Assembly: GCA_964504655.1 (NCBI GenBank)
Contig: CAZDFD010000005.1
Span: forward strand, 1-64,000
Direction: 5' to 3'
From: JANXAZ01 sp964504655
GTDB lineage: Bacteria > Pseudomonadota > Alphaproteobacteria > Geminicoccales > Geminicoccaceae
DNA: 64,000 nucleotides
A program made the position numbers and the translations under genes. The notes under the pieces were generated by a model. The model had not been told where the DNA came from, did not search any database, and saw only the letters and a list, made by a program, of their open reading frames with translations. Positions within the stretch are counted from its first letter, which is position 1, and each line of letters opens with the position of its first letter. This document shows, in pieces, positions 19,668 through 28,853 of this stretch.

Positions 19668-19703
19668 GCTCGCAGAGCGGTTTACCGATCTCATCAACCG
19701 TGG

Positions 19704-19713
19704 ATTGTATAGT
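19704..19713. promoter_or_regulatory. Overlapping divergent -10 elements between dprA and the methyltransferase
   Basis: ATTGTATAGT reads TATAGT on the + strand (19708-19713) and TACAAT on the - strand (19704-19709), each five of six to the sigma-70 -10 consensus, in a region otherwise very GC-rich. The -35 regions are poor on both sides. The + strand element would place transcription start at about the GTG of the methyltransferase (19721), so that message may be leaderless. Confidence 0.35.
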
Positions 19714-19720
19714 GTCCGGC

Positions 19721-20335
19721 GTGATCGCGGAAGACGGTGGCCGAGGCGGCTTCGCGGTCTACGACCGGTTGGCCGGCGCCGGGCCGCCGCGCGCGACCGT
19801 GCTGCGCGCCCTCGAGGGCTTCGCGGCCGAGGGGCGGGGGTCTGGAGTAGCCCTCGACGTCGGCTGCGGCGTCGGCCGCGACGCCCTGCCGCTGCTCGCC
19901 CGCGGCTGGCGGGTCGTCGCCCTCGACCGGCGGGTCGAGGCGCTCCTGACGCTCGCCGGCCGGGCCGGCCCGGCCGAGCGCGCCCGGCTCCTCCTCTGGG
20001 CGCGCGCTATCGAGGAGGGGCCCCTGCCGGCGGTCGACCTCCTGGTCGCGAGCTTCTCCCTGTTCCTGGTCCCGCCGGAGCGGTTCGCGGCGACCTGGAG
20101 GGCGGTCCGGGCAGCGCTCCGTCCGGCCGGGCGGCTCGCCCTTCAGCTGCTCGGGCCCGCTGATGAATGGGCCGGCCGGCCGGGGGTGACGGTGCACACG
20201 CCCGAGGCGGTCGACGCGCTGCTCGACGACCTCACCGTCGAGTGGCGGCAGCAGGAGGAGAGCCGCGCCCTCACGCCGCGCGGCCCGGCCAAGCTCTGGC
20301 ACCTGCACCATCTGGTGGCGCGCGCGCCCGGCTAG
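19721..20335 (+). CDS. Class I SAM-dependent methyltransferase
   Basis: A 204-residue predicted methyltransferase. Motif I is VALDVGCGVGRDALPLLARG, followed by the acidic end of strand 2 in VVALDRRVEALL. The strand-4 region is DLLVASFSLFLVPPERFAATW and the post-motif helix and strand are LRPAGRLALQLLGP. The pattern resembles TehB/UbiE-like small-molecule methyltransferases, but the substrate cannot be assigned. GTG codons at 19700, 19712 and 19721 are all in frame, and I chose the last because the coding pattern begins there. It is the only + strand gene in the plsY-dprA interval and interrupts a block that is usually contiguous. Its stop overlaps plsY by 4 bp. Confidence 0.85.
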   Translation: MIAEDGGRGGFAVYDRLAGAGPPRATVLRALEGFAAEGRGSGVALDVGCGVGRDALPLLARGWRVVALDRRVEALLTLAGRAGPAERARLLLWARAIEEGPLPAVDLLVASFSLFLVPPERFAATWRAVRAALRPAGRLALQLLGPADEWAGRPGVTVHTPEAVDALLDDLTVEWRQQEESRALTPRGPAKLWHLHHLVARAPG

Positions 20336-20958
20336 CCCTGCTTGCGGCCGAGCGAGGTCCGGCTCTCGGTTCCGGAGATCAGACGGGCGATGTTCGAGCG
20401 ATGCTGGAAGATCACCACCGCTGCCAGGAGCAGGTAGAGCTCCGCCGCCTGGACGTGGCCCATGAGCCAAGCCAGGAGCGGGGCTGCGATCGCCGCCAGG
20501 ATCGAGCCCAGCGAGACGTAGCGGGTGAGCCAGAAGGCCGCTGCCAGCACGGCGAGCGCCGGTGCCACCACCATGGGCGTCAGTGCCAGGATCACACCGC
20601 CCGCGGTCGCGACCCCCTTGCCGCCCTTGAAGCCGAGCCAAGCCGGGAAGCAGTGGCCGAGCACCGCCCCGGCGCCGGCCGCCACCGCGAGGTCCGGCCC
20701 GCCGAGCCGGGAGGCCGCCCAGACCGGCAGCGCCCCCTTGAGCAGATCGAGGGCGAGGGTGGCCGCGGCGAGCCCACGCCGCCCGGTCCGCAGCACGTTG
20801 GTGGCCCCGATGTTGCCGGAGCCGAGCGTGCGGATGTCGCCCGCACCGCCAAGGCGGGTCAGGAGCAGGCCGAACGGGATCGAACCCGCCAGGTAGCCGA
20901 CGAGCAGCGCTGCCAGGATCGGTAGCCAGTAGACCCCGCCGCCCGCCGGCTCGATCAT
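20332..20958 (-). CDS. plsY: Glycerol-3-phosphate acyltransferase PlsY
   Basis: An inner-membrane enzyme using acyl-phosphate to acylate glycerol-3-phosphate, the first step of phospholipid synthesis. The 208-residue protein has five hydrophobic segments and the three conserved PlsY loops: GYLAGSIPFGLLLTRL followed by LGSGNIGATNVLRTGRRG, then GHCFPAWLGFKGGKGVAT, and YVSLGSILAAI with the late HRSNIARLISGTE. All catalytic motifs are present and the length is standard. It is read in the same direction as the pyr genes upstream and dprA downstream. Confidence 0.96.
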   Translation of the reverse strand: MIEPAGGGVYWLPILAALLVGYLAGSIPFGLLLTRLGGAGDIRTLGSGNIGATNVLRTGRRGLAAATLALDLLKGALPVWAASRLGGPDLAVAAGAGAVLGHCFPAWLGFKGGKGVATAGGVILALTPMVVAPALAVLAAAFWLTRYVSLGSILAAIAAPLLAWLMGHVQAAELYLLLAAVVIFQHRSNIARLISGTESRTSLGRKQG

Positions 20959-20998
20959 CGCAGCCCTCCCCGACCCGCCTGCGGTCGAGCCTAGCAGC

Positions 20999-22078
20999 TC
21001 AGCGCTGCTCGGGCAGCCGGGCCGCCGGCGGGGGCGCCGGGACCGGCGGCTGGTCGAGCCAGTCGAGCATCAGGCGGTGTGCGACCGCCACCACGACGGC
21101 GCCGAAGAACAGCCCGATCGGCCCGAACGCCAGGAGACCACCGACCACGCCCAGGACGATCAGGAGGATCGGCAGCGTGGAGCCCTGGCTGATCAGGTAG
21201 GGGCGAAGGACGTTGTCGATCAGGCCGACGGCCACGCCCCAGACCAGTAGGAAGACGGCCCAGCCGGTCTGGTCCTGGTACCGGAGCCAGATCGGTGCCG
21301 GCAGCACGGCGAGCAGCACGGGCAGCTGCAGGAGGCTGAAGGCGAACACCAGGATCGAGAGGATGCCGCCGCCCGGCACCTCGGCGATCGCGTATCCGAG
21401 AAAGGCGAGAAGCGCCTGGATCAGGGCGGTGCCGACCACGCCCAAGGCGACGCTGCGGATGGTGCCGCCGGCGACGTCGATCACCGCGACGGCGCGCTCG
21501 CCCGCGATGCGCGCCACGAAGCGCCGCAGATAGAGCGCGCAGACCTCACCGTTGGCGAGCATGAGACCGGTCAGGAGCACCGCGAACAGCACCTCGAGCA
21601 CGACCACGCCGAGCCCGGCGCCGAGCTGGAGAAGCCAGCCGAGAGCGCCGCGCACATAGGGCAGGGCCGCCTCGAGGGTCCCGGCGCGATCGCTCGCCAG
21701 CGACGCCCAGAGTTCCTGGACGCGGCCACCCACCAGCGGCAGCCGCACCAGCCAGTCGGGCGGCTGCGGCAGTGGCGAATGCGACAGATCGGCCGCCAGT
21801 CGGACGACGTCGTCTGCCTGGCTGCCGAGGTTGAAGGCGAGGCGACCGAGCGGAAGGACCAGGAGCACGAGGAGCGCTGCGGTCACCAGCGCGGCGGCGA
21901 GGCCGGTCCGCCCGCCCAGACCGGCGCGCAGGCGCGCGAAGGGCGGCCAGAGCGCCACGGCGAGCGTGATGGCCCAGATCAACGGCCCGGCGAACGGCCG
22001 CACGATCGCAAGGACGAGGGCGATCAGCAGCGCCACGAGGGCGAGCCCGATAGCCCGCTCGACCAGTCCCCGGTCCAT
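20999..22078 (-). CDS. AI-2E/PerM-family transporter
   Basis: A 359-residue polytopic inner-membrane protein of the AI-2E transporter (UPF0118/PerM) family. It has an N-terminal hydrophobic hairpin (LALVALLIALVLAIVRPF and LIWAITLAVALWPPFARL), a soluble middle part, and a C-terminal membrane block with LRPYLISQGSTLPILLIVLGVVGG and FGPIGLFFGAVVVAV, the most conserved family region (xxP..GxxxGP). Members export small molecules or act as Na+/H+ antiporters, so the substrate here is unknown. It lies between pyrC' and plsY with gaps of 24 and 40 bp, so it is probably co-transcribed. Confidence 0.9.
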   Translation of the reverse strand: MDRGLVERAIGLALVALLIALVLAIVRPFAGPLIWAITLAVALWPPFARLRAGLGGRTGLAAALVTAALLVLLVLPLGRLAFNLGSQADDVVRLAADLSHSPLPQPPDWLVRLPLVGGRVQELWASLASDRAGTLEAALPYVRGALGWLLQLGAGLGVVVLEVLFAVLLTGLMLANGEVCALYLRRFVARIAGERAVAVIDVAGGTIRSVALGVVGTALIQALLAFLGYAIAEVPGGGILSILVFAFSLLQLPVLLAVLPAPIWLRYQDQTGWAVFLLVWGVAVGLIDNVLRPYLISQGSTLPILLIVLGVVGGLLAFGPIGLFFGAVVVAVAHRLMLDWLDQPPVPAPPPAARLPEQR

Positions 22079-22102
22079 GCGCCCTCCCGCGCCGATCGAC
22101 GC

Positions 22103-23398
22103 TCAGCCCGGCGCCTCGTAGACGCTCCGCCCGTCGACCCAGGTGCGCAGCACCCGGCCGCGGACCTTCCGGCCCTCGAAGGCGGTATTCTTGGCGAGGG
22201 AGAGGAGACCCCGCTCGGTCACCGTCCACTCCGCCTCGAGGTCGAGCAGGACCAGATCGGCCGGGGCGCCGCGCGCGAGTCGTCCAGCCTCGAGCCCGAG
22301 GATCGAGGCTGGCGCCGCGGTGAGCGCGTGCAGCATCTCGAGCAGGCCCATGCGGCCCTCCTGCACGAGCTCGAGGGCGACCGGCAGCAGCGTCTGCAGG
22401 CCGATCGCGCCGAACGCCGCCTGCGCGAACGGCAGCCGCTTGCTGTCTTGATCCTGCGGCCGGTGGTCGGAGGCGATCGCATCGATCGTGCCGTCGGCCA
22501 ATCCCTCGATGAGCGCCTGCCGGTCGGCTTCGCCACGCAGCGGCGGCGAGACCTTGGCGAAGGTCCGATAGCCCTCGACCTCGGCCTCGGTGAGGAGGAG
22601 ATGATGCGGGGTGGCATCGCAGGTGACGGCCAGCCCGCGCGCCTTGGCGGCGCGGATCGCCGCCACCGCCGCCGCGGTCGAGACGTGCGCGAGGTGAAGC
22701 CGGGCTCCGGTCAGCTCGACCAGCCGCAGGTCGCGCTCGACCTGGATCACCTCGGCGGCCGCCGGGATTCCGGCGAGGCCGAGGCGGGTGGCGACCGGGC
22801 CCTCGTTCATGACCCCGCCCAGAGCCAGCGCCGGCTCCTCTGGATGCTGCACCAGGAGCGCGTCGAGCATGCTCGCATAGGCCAGCGCCCGGCGCATCAC
22901 GCGGGCGTCGGCCACTGCCCGGAAGCCGTCGGTGAAGGCCACGGCACCAGCGGCCTTGAGGAGCCCGAGCTCGGCCAGCTCGCGGCCCTCGAAACCGCGC
23001 GTGACGGCGGCCATCGGATAGACCTTGGCGAGCTTCGCCTGGCGGGCCCGCCGCGCGACGAACTCGACCATCGCCGGATCGTCGATCGGCGGTGCGGTGT
23101 CCGGCAGCAGGGCGAGCGAGGTCACTCCGCCCGCCACCGCCGCCGCACCGCCGCTCTCGAAGCGCTCCTTGTGCTCGGCGCCGGGCTCGCCGAAGCCGAC
23201 CCGGAGGTCGACCAAGCCTGGGATCAGGCAGCGGCCGCGCGCATCGACCAGCTCGGTACCCGGCGGGGCGAGCGCGCCCGTGACCTGCGGCCCGAACTCG
23301 GCGATCCGCCCGCCCACCACCAGGAGGCCGCCGCGTCGGTCGAGCCGGCTCGCCGGATCGAGCAGGCGCGCGTTCGCGACGAGGACGGGCCGGCTCAT
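22103..23398 (-). CDS. pyrC: Dihydroorotase-like protein, probably non-catalytic (PyrC'/PyrX)
   Basis: A 431-residue member of the class I dihydroorotase family. Active enzymes have a metal-binding HxH in the strand DxHVHLREPG. Here the same place reads LVDLRVGFGEPG, so both histidines are gone. The later HVS and HHL motifs (ARLHLAHVSTAAA, CDATPHHLLLTEAE) remain, while DHAPH is replaced by SDHRPQDQDS. Loss of the HxH is known for the pseudo-dihydroorotase subunits that assemble with aspartate transcarbamoylase, and this gene lies in the pyrB operon. I therefore expect a structural partner of PyrB, with the working dihydroorotase encoded elsewhere. Confidence 0.9.
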   Translation of the reverse strand: MSRPVLVANARLLDPASRLDRRGGLLVVGGRIAEFGPQVTGALAPPGTELVDARGRCLIPGLVDLRVGFGEPGAEHKERFESGGAAAVAGGVTSLALLPDTAPPIDDPAMVEFVARRARQAKLAKVYPMAAVTRGFEGRELAELGLLKAAGAVAFTDGFRAVADARVMRRALAYASMLDALLVQHPEEPALALGGVMNEGPVATRLGLAGIPAAAEVIQVERDLRLVELTGARLHLAHVSTAAAVAAIRAAKARGLAVTCDATPHHLLLTEAEVEGYRTFAKVSPPLRGEADRQALIEGLADGTIDAIASDHRPQDQDSKRLPFAQAAFGAIGLQTLLPVALELVQEGRMGLLEMLHALTAAPASILGLEAGRLARGAPADLVLLDLEAEWTVTERGLLSLAKNTAFEGRKVRGRVLRTWVDGRSVYEAPG

Positions 23399-23467
23399 GG
23401 CCCGGGCTTATGCGCGGCCCCGACCCGCACCGCAAGCGCCGGCGGCCGCCGGCGCCCCTCCGGAACG

Positions 23468-23869
23468 TCAGGCGGCCCGCCGCTCGCGTGGCCGCGCCGC
23501 CGGATCCTCGCTCGTGCCGCTCACTCCCGCGGCCATCGGCATCGCCTCGGCCGCCTCCTCGCGGACCGCCTTGAGGCCGGCCCACATCTCCTCGCTCAGC
23601 GCCTGCAGCTCGCGGCGATAGTCCTCGACGGCCGCCTTGAGCCACTGGCCCTGGACTTGGCCAACGGCCGCCAGGTCGCGGCACTCGGCCAGCCGCCGGC
23701 CGTGCTCGAGGTCCGCCTCGAGACGCTCGCCCAGGAACGCGATCATGCGGGCGCTGCAGCGTCCGGACGCCTCGACCCAGACGCGCCCCATCCGCAGCCA
23801 GCCCTCCAGGAGCGGTGCGGCGGCATTGGTCCATGCGCCGGCCTCGCCAGCGCGCTTCGTGTCGGTCAT
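23468..23869 (-). CDS. Phasin-family protein
   Basis: A 133-residue, mostly helical, amphipathic protein without signal peptide or membrane segment. The run WVEASGRCSARMIAFLGERL, GRRLAECRDLAAVGQVQGQW, VEDYRRELQALSEEMWAGL matches the phasin_2 pattern of proteins that coat polyhydroxyalkanoate granules. GGGAGGAG precedes the ATG. It lies between pyrB (131 bp) and pyrC' (69 bp) on the same strand, an unexpected place for a granule protein. Phasin-like domains also occur in stress or regulatory proteins, so granule binding is inferred. Confidence 0.75.
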   Translation of the reverse strand: MTDTKRAGEAGAWTNAAAPLLEGWLRMGRVWVEASGRCSARMIAFLGERLEADLEHGRRLAECRDLAAVGQVQGQWLKAAVEDYRRELQALSEEMWAGLKAVREEAAEAMPMAAGVSGTSEDPAARPRERRAA

Positions 23870-23969
23870 CGGCTCCTCCCCTCGAAGCCCGGGATCGGAT
23901 CGATCCCACGATTCTGTCTACCCGCGAGGGCTCGTCCGCGCAACCGACAATGATTCCTTTCGCAGTTGC

Positions 23970-23998
23970 ATACCCGTGACGGTAGTGTGAGCGGGTAT
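23970..23998 (-). terminator. Inverted repeat right after pyrB
   Basis: ATACCCG (23970-23976) and CGGGTAT (23992-23998) form a 7-bp stem with a 15-base loop immediately behind the pyrB stop codon, before the phasin gene. There is no T-run. It may reduce read-through from pyrB or serve as a protein-binding site. The lower GC of this spacer makes it stand out. Confidence 0.3.
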
Positions 23999-24000
23999 CC

Positions 24001-24957
<957 letters not shown>

Positions 24958-25004
24958 GGGCCGCGCTCATCGCACCGCCCGCGGCCGCCGGCAAGCGGCT
25001 CCGC

Positions 25005-26249
25005 TCAGCCCGGCCGAACGCTGCGCAACGGCGCCCGCCAGGTCCGTGCGAGCCGCCAGAGCATGAGCGCCGCGCCCGCGATCGCGGCCATGCCGTAGGC
25101 GAGCCCGAGGCCCAGCAAGAGGGCGAACGGCCGAACCGCCTCGACCCCGCCATGGGCGTAGAGGTGCCATGCGAAGAACGCGGCGAGCCCGCCAAACAGC
25201 GAGCCCGAGGCCGCCCAGATGGCCGGCATGCCGAGCCCCGCCACGAGCCGGGACAGCGGCCCGCTGAACGGGTGGGCGCCATCGGCCAGAATCCGGTAGT
25301 CGGCAACCGGCAGCGGCGTCGGGGTCACGCGCACCGTGCGCAGGCGATCGAGCGCGAGCGTCTCGACGATCCGTGCCGGGGCCGCCAAGAGTTCCGCGAG
25401 CCAGGCGCGGTAGCGGTCGAGCCAGCCCGCGAGGGGCCGCAGGATCCGCCAAGTGGCACACTCCCAGCTCAGGCCAGGAAAGGCGAGCAGCAGCCAGGGC
25501 CCGCGGAAGGCGCAACGGAAGCCGCGCACCTTCGCGATCCGATCGAGCTCGACCAGCCGCTCGAGCATGACCGGGGTGAGGATCGTGCGGGCCAGCACCT
25601 GGTCGGTGCCGTAGGCCTCGAATCGCCGCTCGAAGGCCGGGTCCTCGACCGCGACCCGCCCGATCCCGGCGCCGGCGCTCGCGACCAGGTTGCCCAAGAG
25701 ACCGCGGTCGCGGGCGACGACGGTCAGGCCGGGGCATGGCTCGGGCAGGCGGAGGGCGGCGAGCACGCCGCGGAACACGGCGAAACCCTGAGCGTCGAGC
25801 AGCCGGAGCTGGACGAAGGCCATCGGCAGCCCGCCGGCGGTGCCTTCGAGCGCGTGCTCGGGGGCCGCGGCCTCGAACCTCTCGACGAGCCCACTGCCCT
25901 GGAAGGCGGCGAGGGACAGGACGGGGCTTGCGAGCAGCGCCGCCAGTTCGCGCGGCTCGCGTTCGCGGTCGATGTGGCAGAGGTCGGGTCGGCCGGCGAT
26001 CAGCGCGTCGATGAGCTCGGCGCGCAGTCGGCGGCGCCAGCCCAAGGGCAGCCAGACGACCGCGACCGCGCCGATCAGGCCGGCCCAGACGAGGGCACCG
26101 GCGAGCTCGTCGTGGGTTCCCCGGCCGTCGTCGAGCGCCAGCGCGAGCGGCCAACCGAGGGCAAGCGTGCCGAGCCCGACGGCCATGCCGGCGAGGCGCA
26201 GTCGGCGCGATCGCTCGAGTGCGGCGAGCAGGTCGGCGGCCGCGCTCAT
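25005..26249 (-). CDS. DUF3137 membrane protein
   Basis: A 414-residue protein with two N-terminal membrane segments (GMAVGLGTLALGWPLALAL and GALVWAGLIGAVAVVWLPLG), a large soluble middle domain typical of DUF3137 (GSGLVERFEAAAPEHALEG, VVARDRGLLGNLVASAG, FERRFEAYGTDQVLARTILT, FRCAFRGPWLLLAF), and two hydrophobic segments near the C-terminus. DUF3137 genes usually pair with lemA, as here: the ATG at 26249 overlaps the lemA stop (ATGA). Function is unknown. The pairing suggests a membrane complex. Confidence 0.88.
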   Translation of the reverse strand: MSAAADLLAALERSRRLRLAGMAVGLGTLALGWPLALALDDGRGTHDELAGALVWAGLIGAVAVVWLPLGWRRRLRAELIDALIAGRPDLCHIDREREPRELAALLASPVLSLAAFQGSGLVERFEAAAPEHALEGTAGGLPMAFVQLRLLDAQGFAVFRGVLAALRLPEPCPGLTVVARDRGLLGNLVASAGAGIGRVAVEDPAFERRFEAYGTDQVLARTILTPVMLERLVELDRIAKVRGFRCAFRGPWLLLAFPGLSWECATWRILRPLAGWLDRYRAWLAELLAAPARIVETLALDRLRTVRVTPTPLPVADYRILADGAHPFSGPLSRLVAGLGMPAIWAASGSLFGGLAAFFAWHLYAHGGVEAVRPFALLLGLGLAYGMAAIAGAALMLWRLARTWRAPLRSVRPG

Positions 26250-26836
26250 CCGCGCCGCGGCCCCATCATCGCCTCGACCGATGGCGCCTCGCGCGCCTCC
26301 GGCGGCGCCTCGAAGAAGGGCGGCAGGCCGGTCACCCCGGCGAGCAGGCCGAGAAGTCGGCCGGGGAAGATCCCGACCGCGTTCCTGAGCGCGCCCACCG
26401 CGGCGTTGTAGAACCGGCGCGCCGCGGCGATCTGCGCCTCGGTGTCCGCCCACACCCGCTGCGCCTCGCGCAGGGTCGCCTCGGAGCGAAGATCGGGATA
26501 GCCCTCGGCCACGGCGAGGATCCGGCCCATGCCGGCCGCGAGCGCGGCTTCGGCCGCGAAGCGCTCGGCGCTCGGCTGCGTCCCCGCCCGCTCGACCCGG
26601 GCGCGCAGCTCGGTCACCCGCTCGAGGAGCGTACGCTCGTGGTCCATGAATCGCTGTGCCAGCCCGACCAGGTTCGGTACGAGATCGTGGCGCTGGCGCA
26701 GATGCACGTCGATCGAGGCGAACGCCTCCTTGACCTTGTTCGAACGCGCCACGATCGTCGCATACCAGAGGTAGATCGCGACTACGAGCGCGGCCCCGCC
26801 AACGAGCCAGATCCAGCTTCCGTCCAAGCCGATCAC
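26246..26836 (-). CDS. lemA: LemA family protein
   Basis: A 196-residue protein with one N-terminal membrane segment (WIWLVGGAALVVAIYLWY) and a helical LemA domain: RSNKVKEAFASIDVHLRQRH, DLVPNLVGLAQRFMDHE, AVAEGYPDLRSEATL, ARRFYNAAVGALRNAVGIFP. LemA proteins are membrane-anchored with an extracytoplasmic helical bundle, and their molecular role is not established. GTG 26836 is the only reasonable start, with CGGGGCGGGA just before it. The stop overlaps the DUF3137 start by 4 bp. Confidence 0.93.
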   Translation of the reverse strand: MIGLDGSWIWLVGGAALVVAIYLWYATIVARSNKVKEAFASIDVHLRQRHDLVPNLVGLAQRFMDHERTLLERVTELRARVERAGTQPSAERFAAEAALAAGMGRILAVAEGYPDLRSEATLREAQRVWADTEAQIAAARRFYNAAVGALRNAVGIFPGRLLGLLAGVTGLPPFFEAPPEAREAPSVEAMMGPRRG

Positions 26837-26960
26837 TCCCGCCCCGAGGGGATCACCCTATCCCCCATCGACCTCTCCCGGGAAGGAAAGCCGAGGTGGA
26901 CGGTGCGCGCAGTGACCGCCGTCACCGGCGCGGGACGGGGAGGGCAGGAACGCCGGCCGG

Positions 26961-26972
26961 GCGCCCGGGCGC
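26961..26972 (-). terminator. Perfect GC palindrome after the etf/hbd operon
   Basis: GCGCCCGGGCGC is a perfect 12-bp palindrome 3 bp behind the stop of the 3-hydroxybutyryl-CoA dehydrogenase gene. It could fold as a short hairpin that ends the etfB-etfA-hbd message. No T-run follows, and palindromes of this composition occur by chance at this GC content. Confidence 0.3.
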
Positions 26973-26975
26973 GGC

Positions 26976-27893
26976 TCAGCGGGTCGGGACCGGGACTTCG
27001 CCTCGATAGTCGTAGAACCCGCGCTTGACCTTGCGGCCGAGCCAGCCAGCCTCCACGTACTTCACGAGCAGCGGGCAGGGCCGGTACTTCGTATCGGCGA
27101 GCCCGTCGTGGAGCACCTGCATGATGGCGAGGCAGGTGTCGAGGCCGATGAAGTCGGCGAGCTCCAAAGGTCCCATCGGGTGGTTGGCGCCGAGCCGCAT
27201 CGCGGTGTCGATGCTCTCGACCGTGCCGACCCCCTCGTAGAGGGTGTAGGCCGCCTCGTTGATCATCGGCAGGAGGATCCGGTTGACGATGAAGGCCGGG
27301 AAGTCCTCGGCGGTGACCGAGGTCTTGCCGAGCCGCTCGACCAGCTTCTTGGCCGCTTGGTAGGTGTCCTCCTCGGTCGCGATGCCGCGGATCAGCTCGA
27401 CCAGCTTCATGACCGGCACGGGGTTCATGAAGTGCATGCCGATGAACCGCTCGGGACGGTCGGTCACCGCCGCCAGCCGGGTCACGGAGATCGAGGAGGT
27501 GTTGGTCGCGACCAGGGCCGCCGGATGCAGGTGCGGCACCAGATCCTTGAAGATCCGCCGCTTCACCTCCTCGCTCTCGACCGCGGCCTCGATCACGAGC
27601 TGGCACGCGCCGAACGCCTCGTAGCCGGAAGCGGCGCCGATCCGCCCGATCGCCTGCGCCTTCTGTGCCGCGCTCATGGCGCCCTTGGCGACCTGGCGGG
27701 CGAGCCGCGCATCGATCTGGGCGATCGCCCGCTCGACCGCTTCGGGCACGGCGTCCAGGAGCCGCACCTCGAGGCCCGCCACCGCCGCCACCTGGGCGAT
27801 GCCGCCGCCCATCTGGCCGGCGCCGATCACGCCGACGCAGGCGATCTCGGGGATCGGCGGGTAACCCTTCTGCTGGTAGGTCGCCGGCGCCAT
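26976..27893 (-). CDS. 3-hydroxybutyryl-CoA dehydrogenase
   Basis: An NAD(P)-dependent oxidoreductase interconverting 3-hydroxybutyryl-CoA and acetoacetyl-CoA. The 305-residue protein has the dinucleotide-binding GVIGAGQMGGGIAQVAA at the N-terminus, VIEAAVESEEVKRRIF, the catalytic histidine in ERFIGMHFMNPVPVMKLVE, and the C-terminal dimerisation domain with NRILLPMINEAAYTL and ANHPMGPLELADFIGLD. It follows etfA by 17 bp. Linkage with electron-transfer flavoprotein fits fatty-acid or PHA-linked acyl-CoA metabolism, where this enzyme works on C4 units. Confidence 0.95.
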   Translation of the reverse strand: MAPATYQQKGYPPIPEIACVGVIGAGQMGGGIAQVAAVAGLEVRLLDAVPEAVERAIAQIDARLARQVAKGAMSAAQKAQAIGRIGAASGYEAFGACQLVIEAAVESEEVKRRIFKDLVPHLHPAALVATNTSSISVTRLAAVTDRPERFIGMHFMNPVPVMKLVELIRGIATEEDTYQAAKKLVERLGKTSVTAEDFPAFIVNRILLPMINEAAYTLYEGVGTVESIDTAMRLGANHPMGPLELADFIGLDTCLAIMQVLHDGLADTKYRPCPLLVKYVEAGWLGRKVKRGFYDYRGEVPVPTR

Positions 27894-27910
27894 GGGGTTC
27901 TCCGCGTCGC

Positions 27911-28852
27911 TCAGCCGCGCGCCCGGCGCAGCTCGGCGGTGAGCTCGGGCACGATCTTGAAGAGATCGCCCACGAGCCCGTAGTCGGCCACCTGGAAGAT
28001 GGGCGCCTCCTCGTCCTTGTTGATGGCGACGATCACCTTGCTGTCCTTCATCCCGGCCAGATGCTGGATCGCCCCCGAGATGCCGACCGCCAAGTAGAGC
28101 TCGGGGGCCACGATCTTACCGGTCTGGCCGACCTGGTATTCGTTCGGCACGAAGCCCGCGTCCACCGCCGCTCGCGACGCGCCGACCGCGGCGCCCAGGA
28201 GGTCGGCGAGTTCGTCCAGGATCCTGAAGTTCTCACCCGAGCCCATGCCGCGACCGCCCGACACGACCACCCGCGCGCTCGTAAGCTCGGGCCGCTCGCG
28301 CTCGGCGACCTCGCGGCCGAGGAAGCTCGCGAGCCCGGCCGGCTCCACGGCCGCCACCATGGCGATCTCGGCGGCCCCGCCTTCACCCGCAGCCGGGAAG
28401 GTCGTGGTGCGGATCGTGAGCAACCGCCGTGCGTCCAGGCTCTCGACCGTGGCTAGTGCGTTGCCGGCGTAGATGTAGCGCTTGAAGGTGGCGGGCCCGA
28501 GGATCTCGACCACGTCCGAGACCATCGCCACGTCGAGCAGCGCCGCGGCGCGCGGCAGGACGTTCTTTCCGAAGGTGGTGGCCGGCGCCAGGAGATGATC
28601 GTAGCCTTCGGCCACCGCCACGAGGAGCGCCGCCAGGTCCTCGGCGAGCGGGTTGCCATAGGCCGGGTGCTCGACCCGCAGCACTCGGGTCACACCCGCG
28701 ACTGCGGCCGCTGCTTGGGCGGCCGCGCCGCAGCCCGACCCGGCCACGAGGACGTGCACCGGGCCGGGCAGCCGTCCGGCCGCGGCCACCGTGTGCAGCG
28801 TCGCCTTGTCCAGCGACTGGTTGTCGTGCTGGGCGAGAACCAGGACCGCCAT
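27911..28852 (-). CDS. etfA: Electron transfer flavoprotein alpha subunit
   Basis: The FAD-binding subunit of ETF, which takes electrons from acyl-CoA dehydrogenases and passes them to ETF:quinone oxidoreductase. In 313 residues the N-terminal half begins MAVLVLAQHDNQSLDKATLH. The conserved C-terminal FAD domain is clear: RVVVSGGRGMGSGENFRIL, GASRAAVDAGFVPNEYQVGQ, VAPELYLAVGISGAIQHLAG and VIVAINKDEEAPIFQVADYG. It lies 1 bp after etfB. Together with etfB and the dehydrogenase it forms a beta-oxidation electron-transfer operon. Confidence 0.97.
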   Translation of the reverse strand: MAVLVLAQHDNQSLDKATLHTVAAAGRLPGPVHVLVAGSGCGAAAQAAAAVAGVTRVLRVEHPAYGNPLAEDLAALLVAVAEGYDHLLAPATTFGKNVLPRAAALLDVAMVSDVVEILGPATFKRYIYAGNALATVESLDARRLLTIRTTTFPAAGEGGAAEIAMVAAVEPAGLASFLGREVAERERPELTSARVVVSGGRGMGSGENFRILDELADLLGAAVGASRAAVDAGFVPNEYQVGQTGKIVAPELYLAVGISGAIQHLAGMKDSKVIVAINKDEEAPIFQVADYGLVGDLFKIVPELTAELRRARG

Positions 28853-28853
28853 C

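Noticed and set aside
26912..26925. GTGAC-CGCC-GTCAC hairpin upstream of lemA
   Set aside because: It is a short stem in a GC-rich spacer with no further support as terminator or operator.
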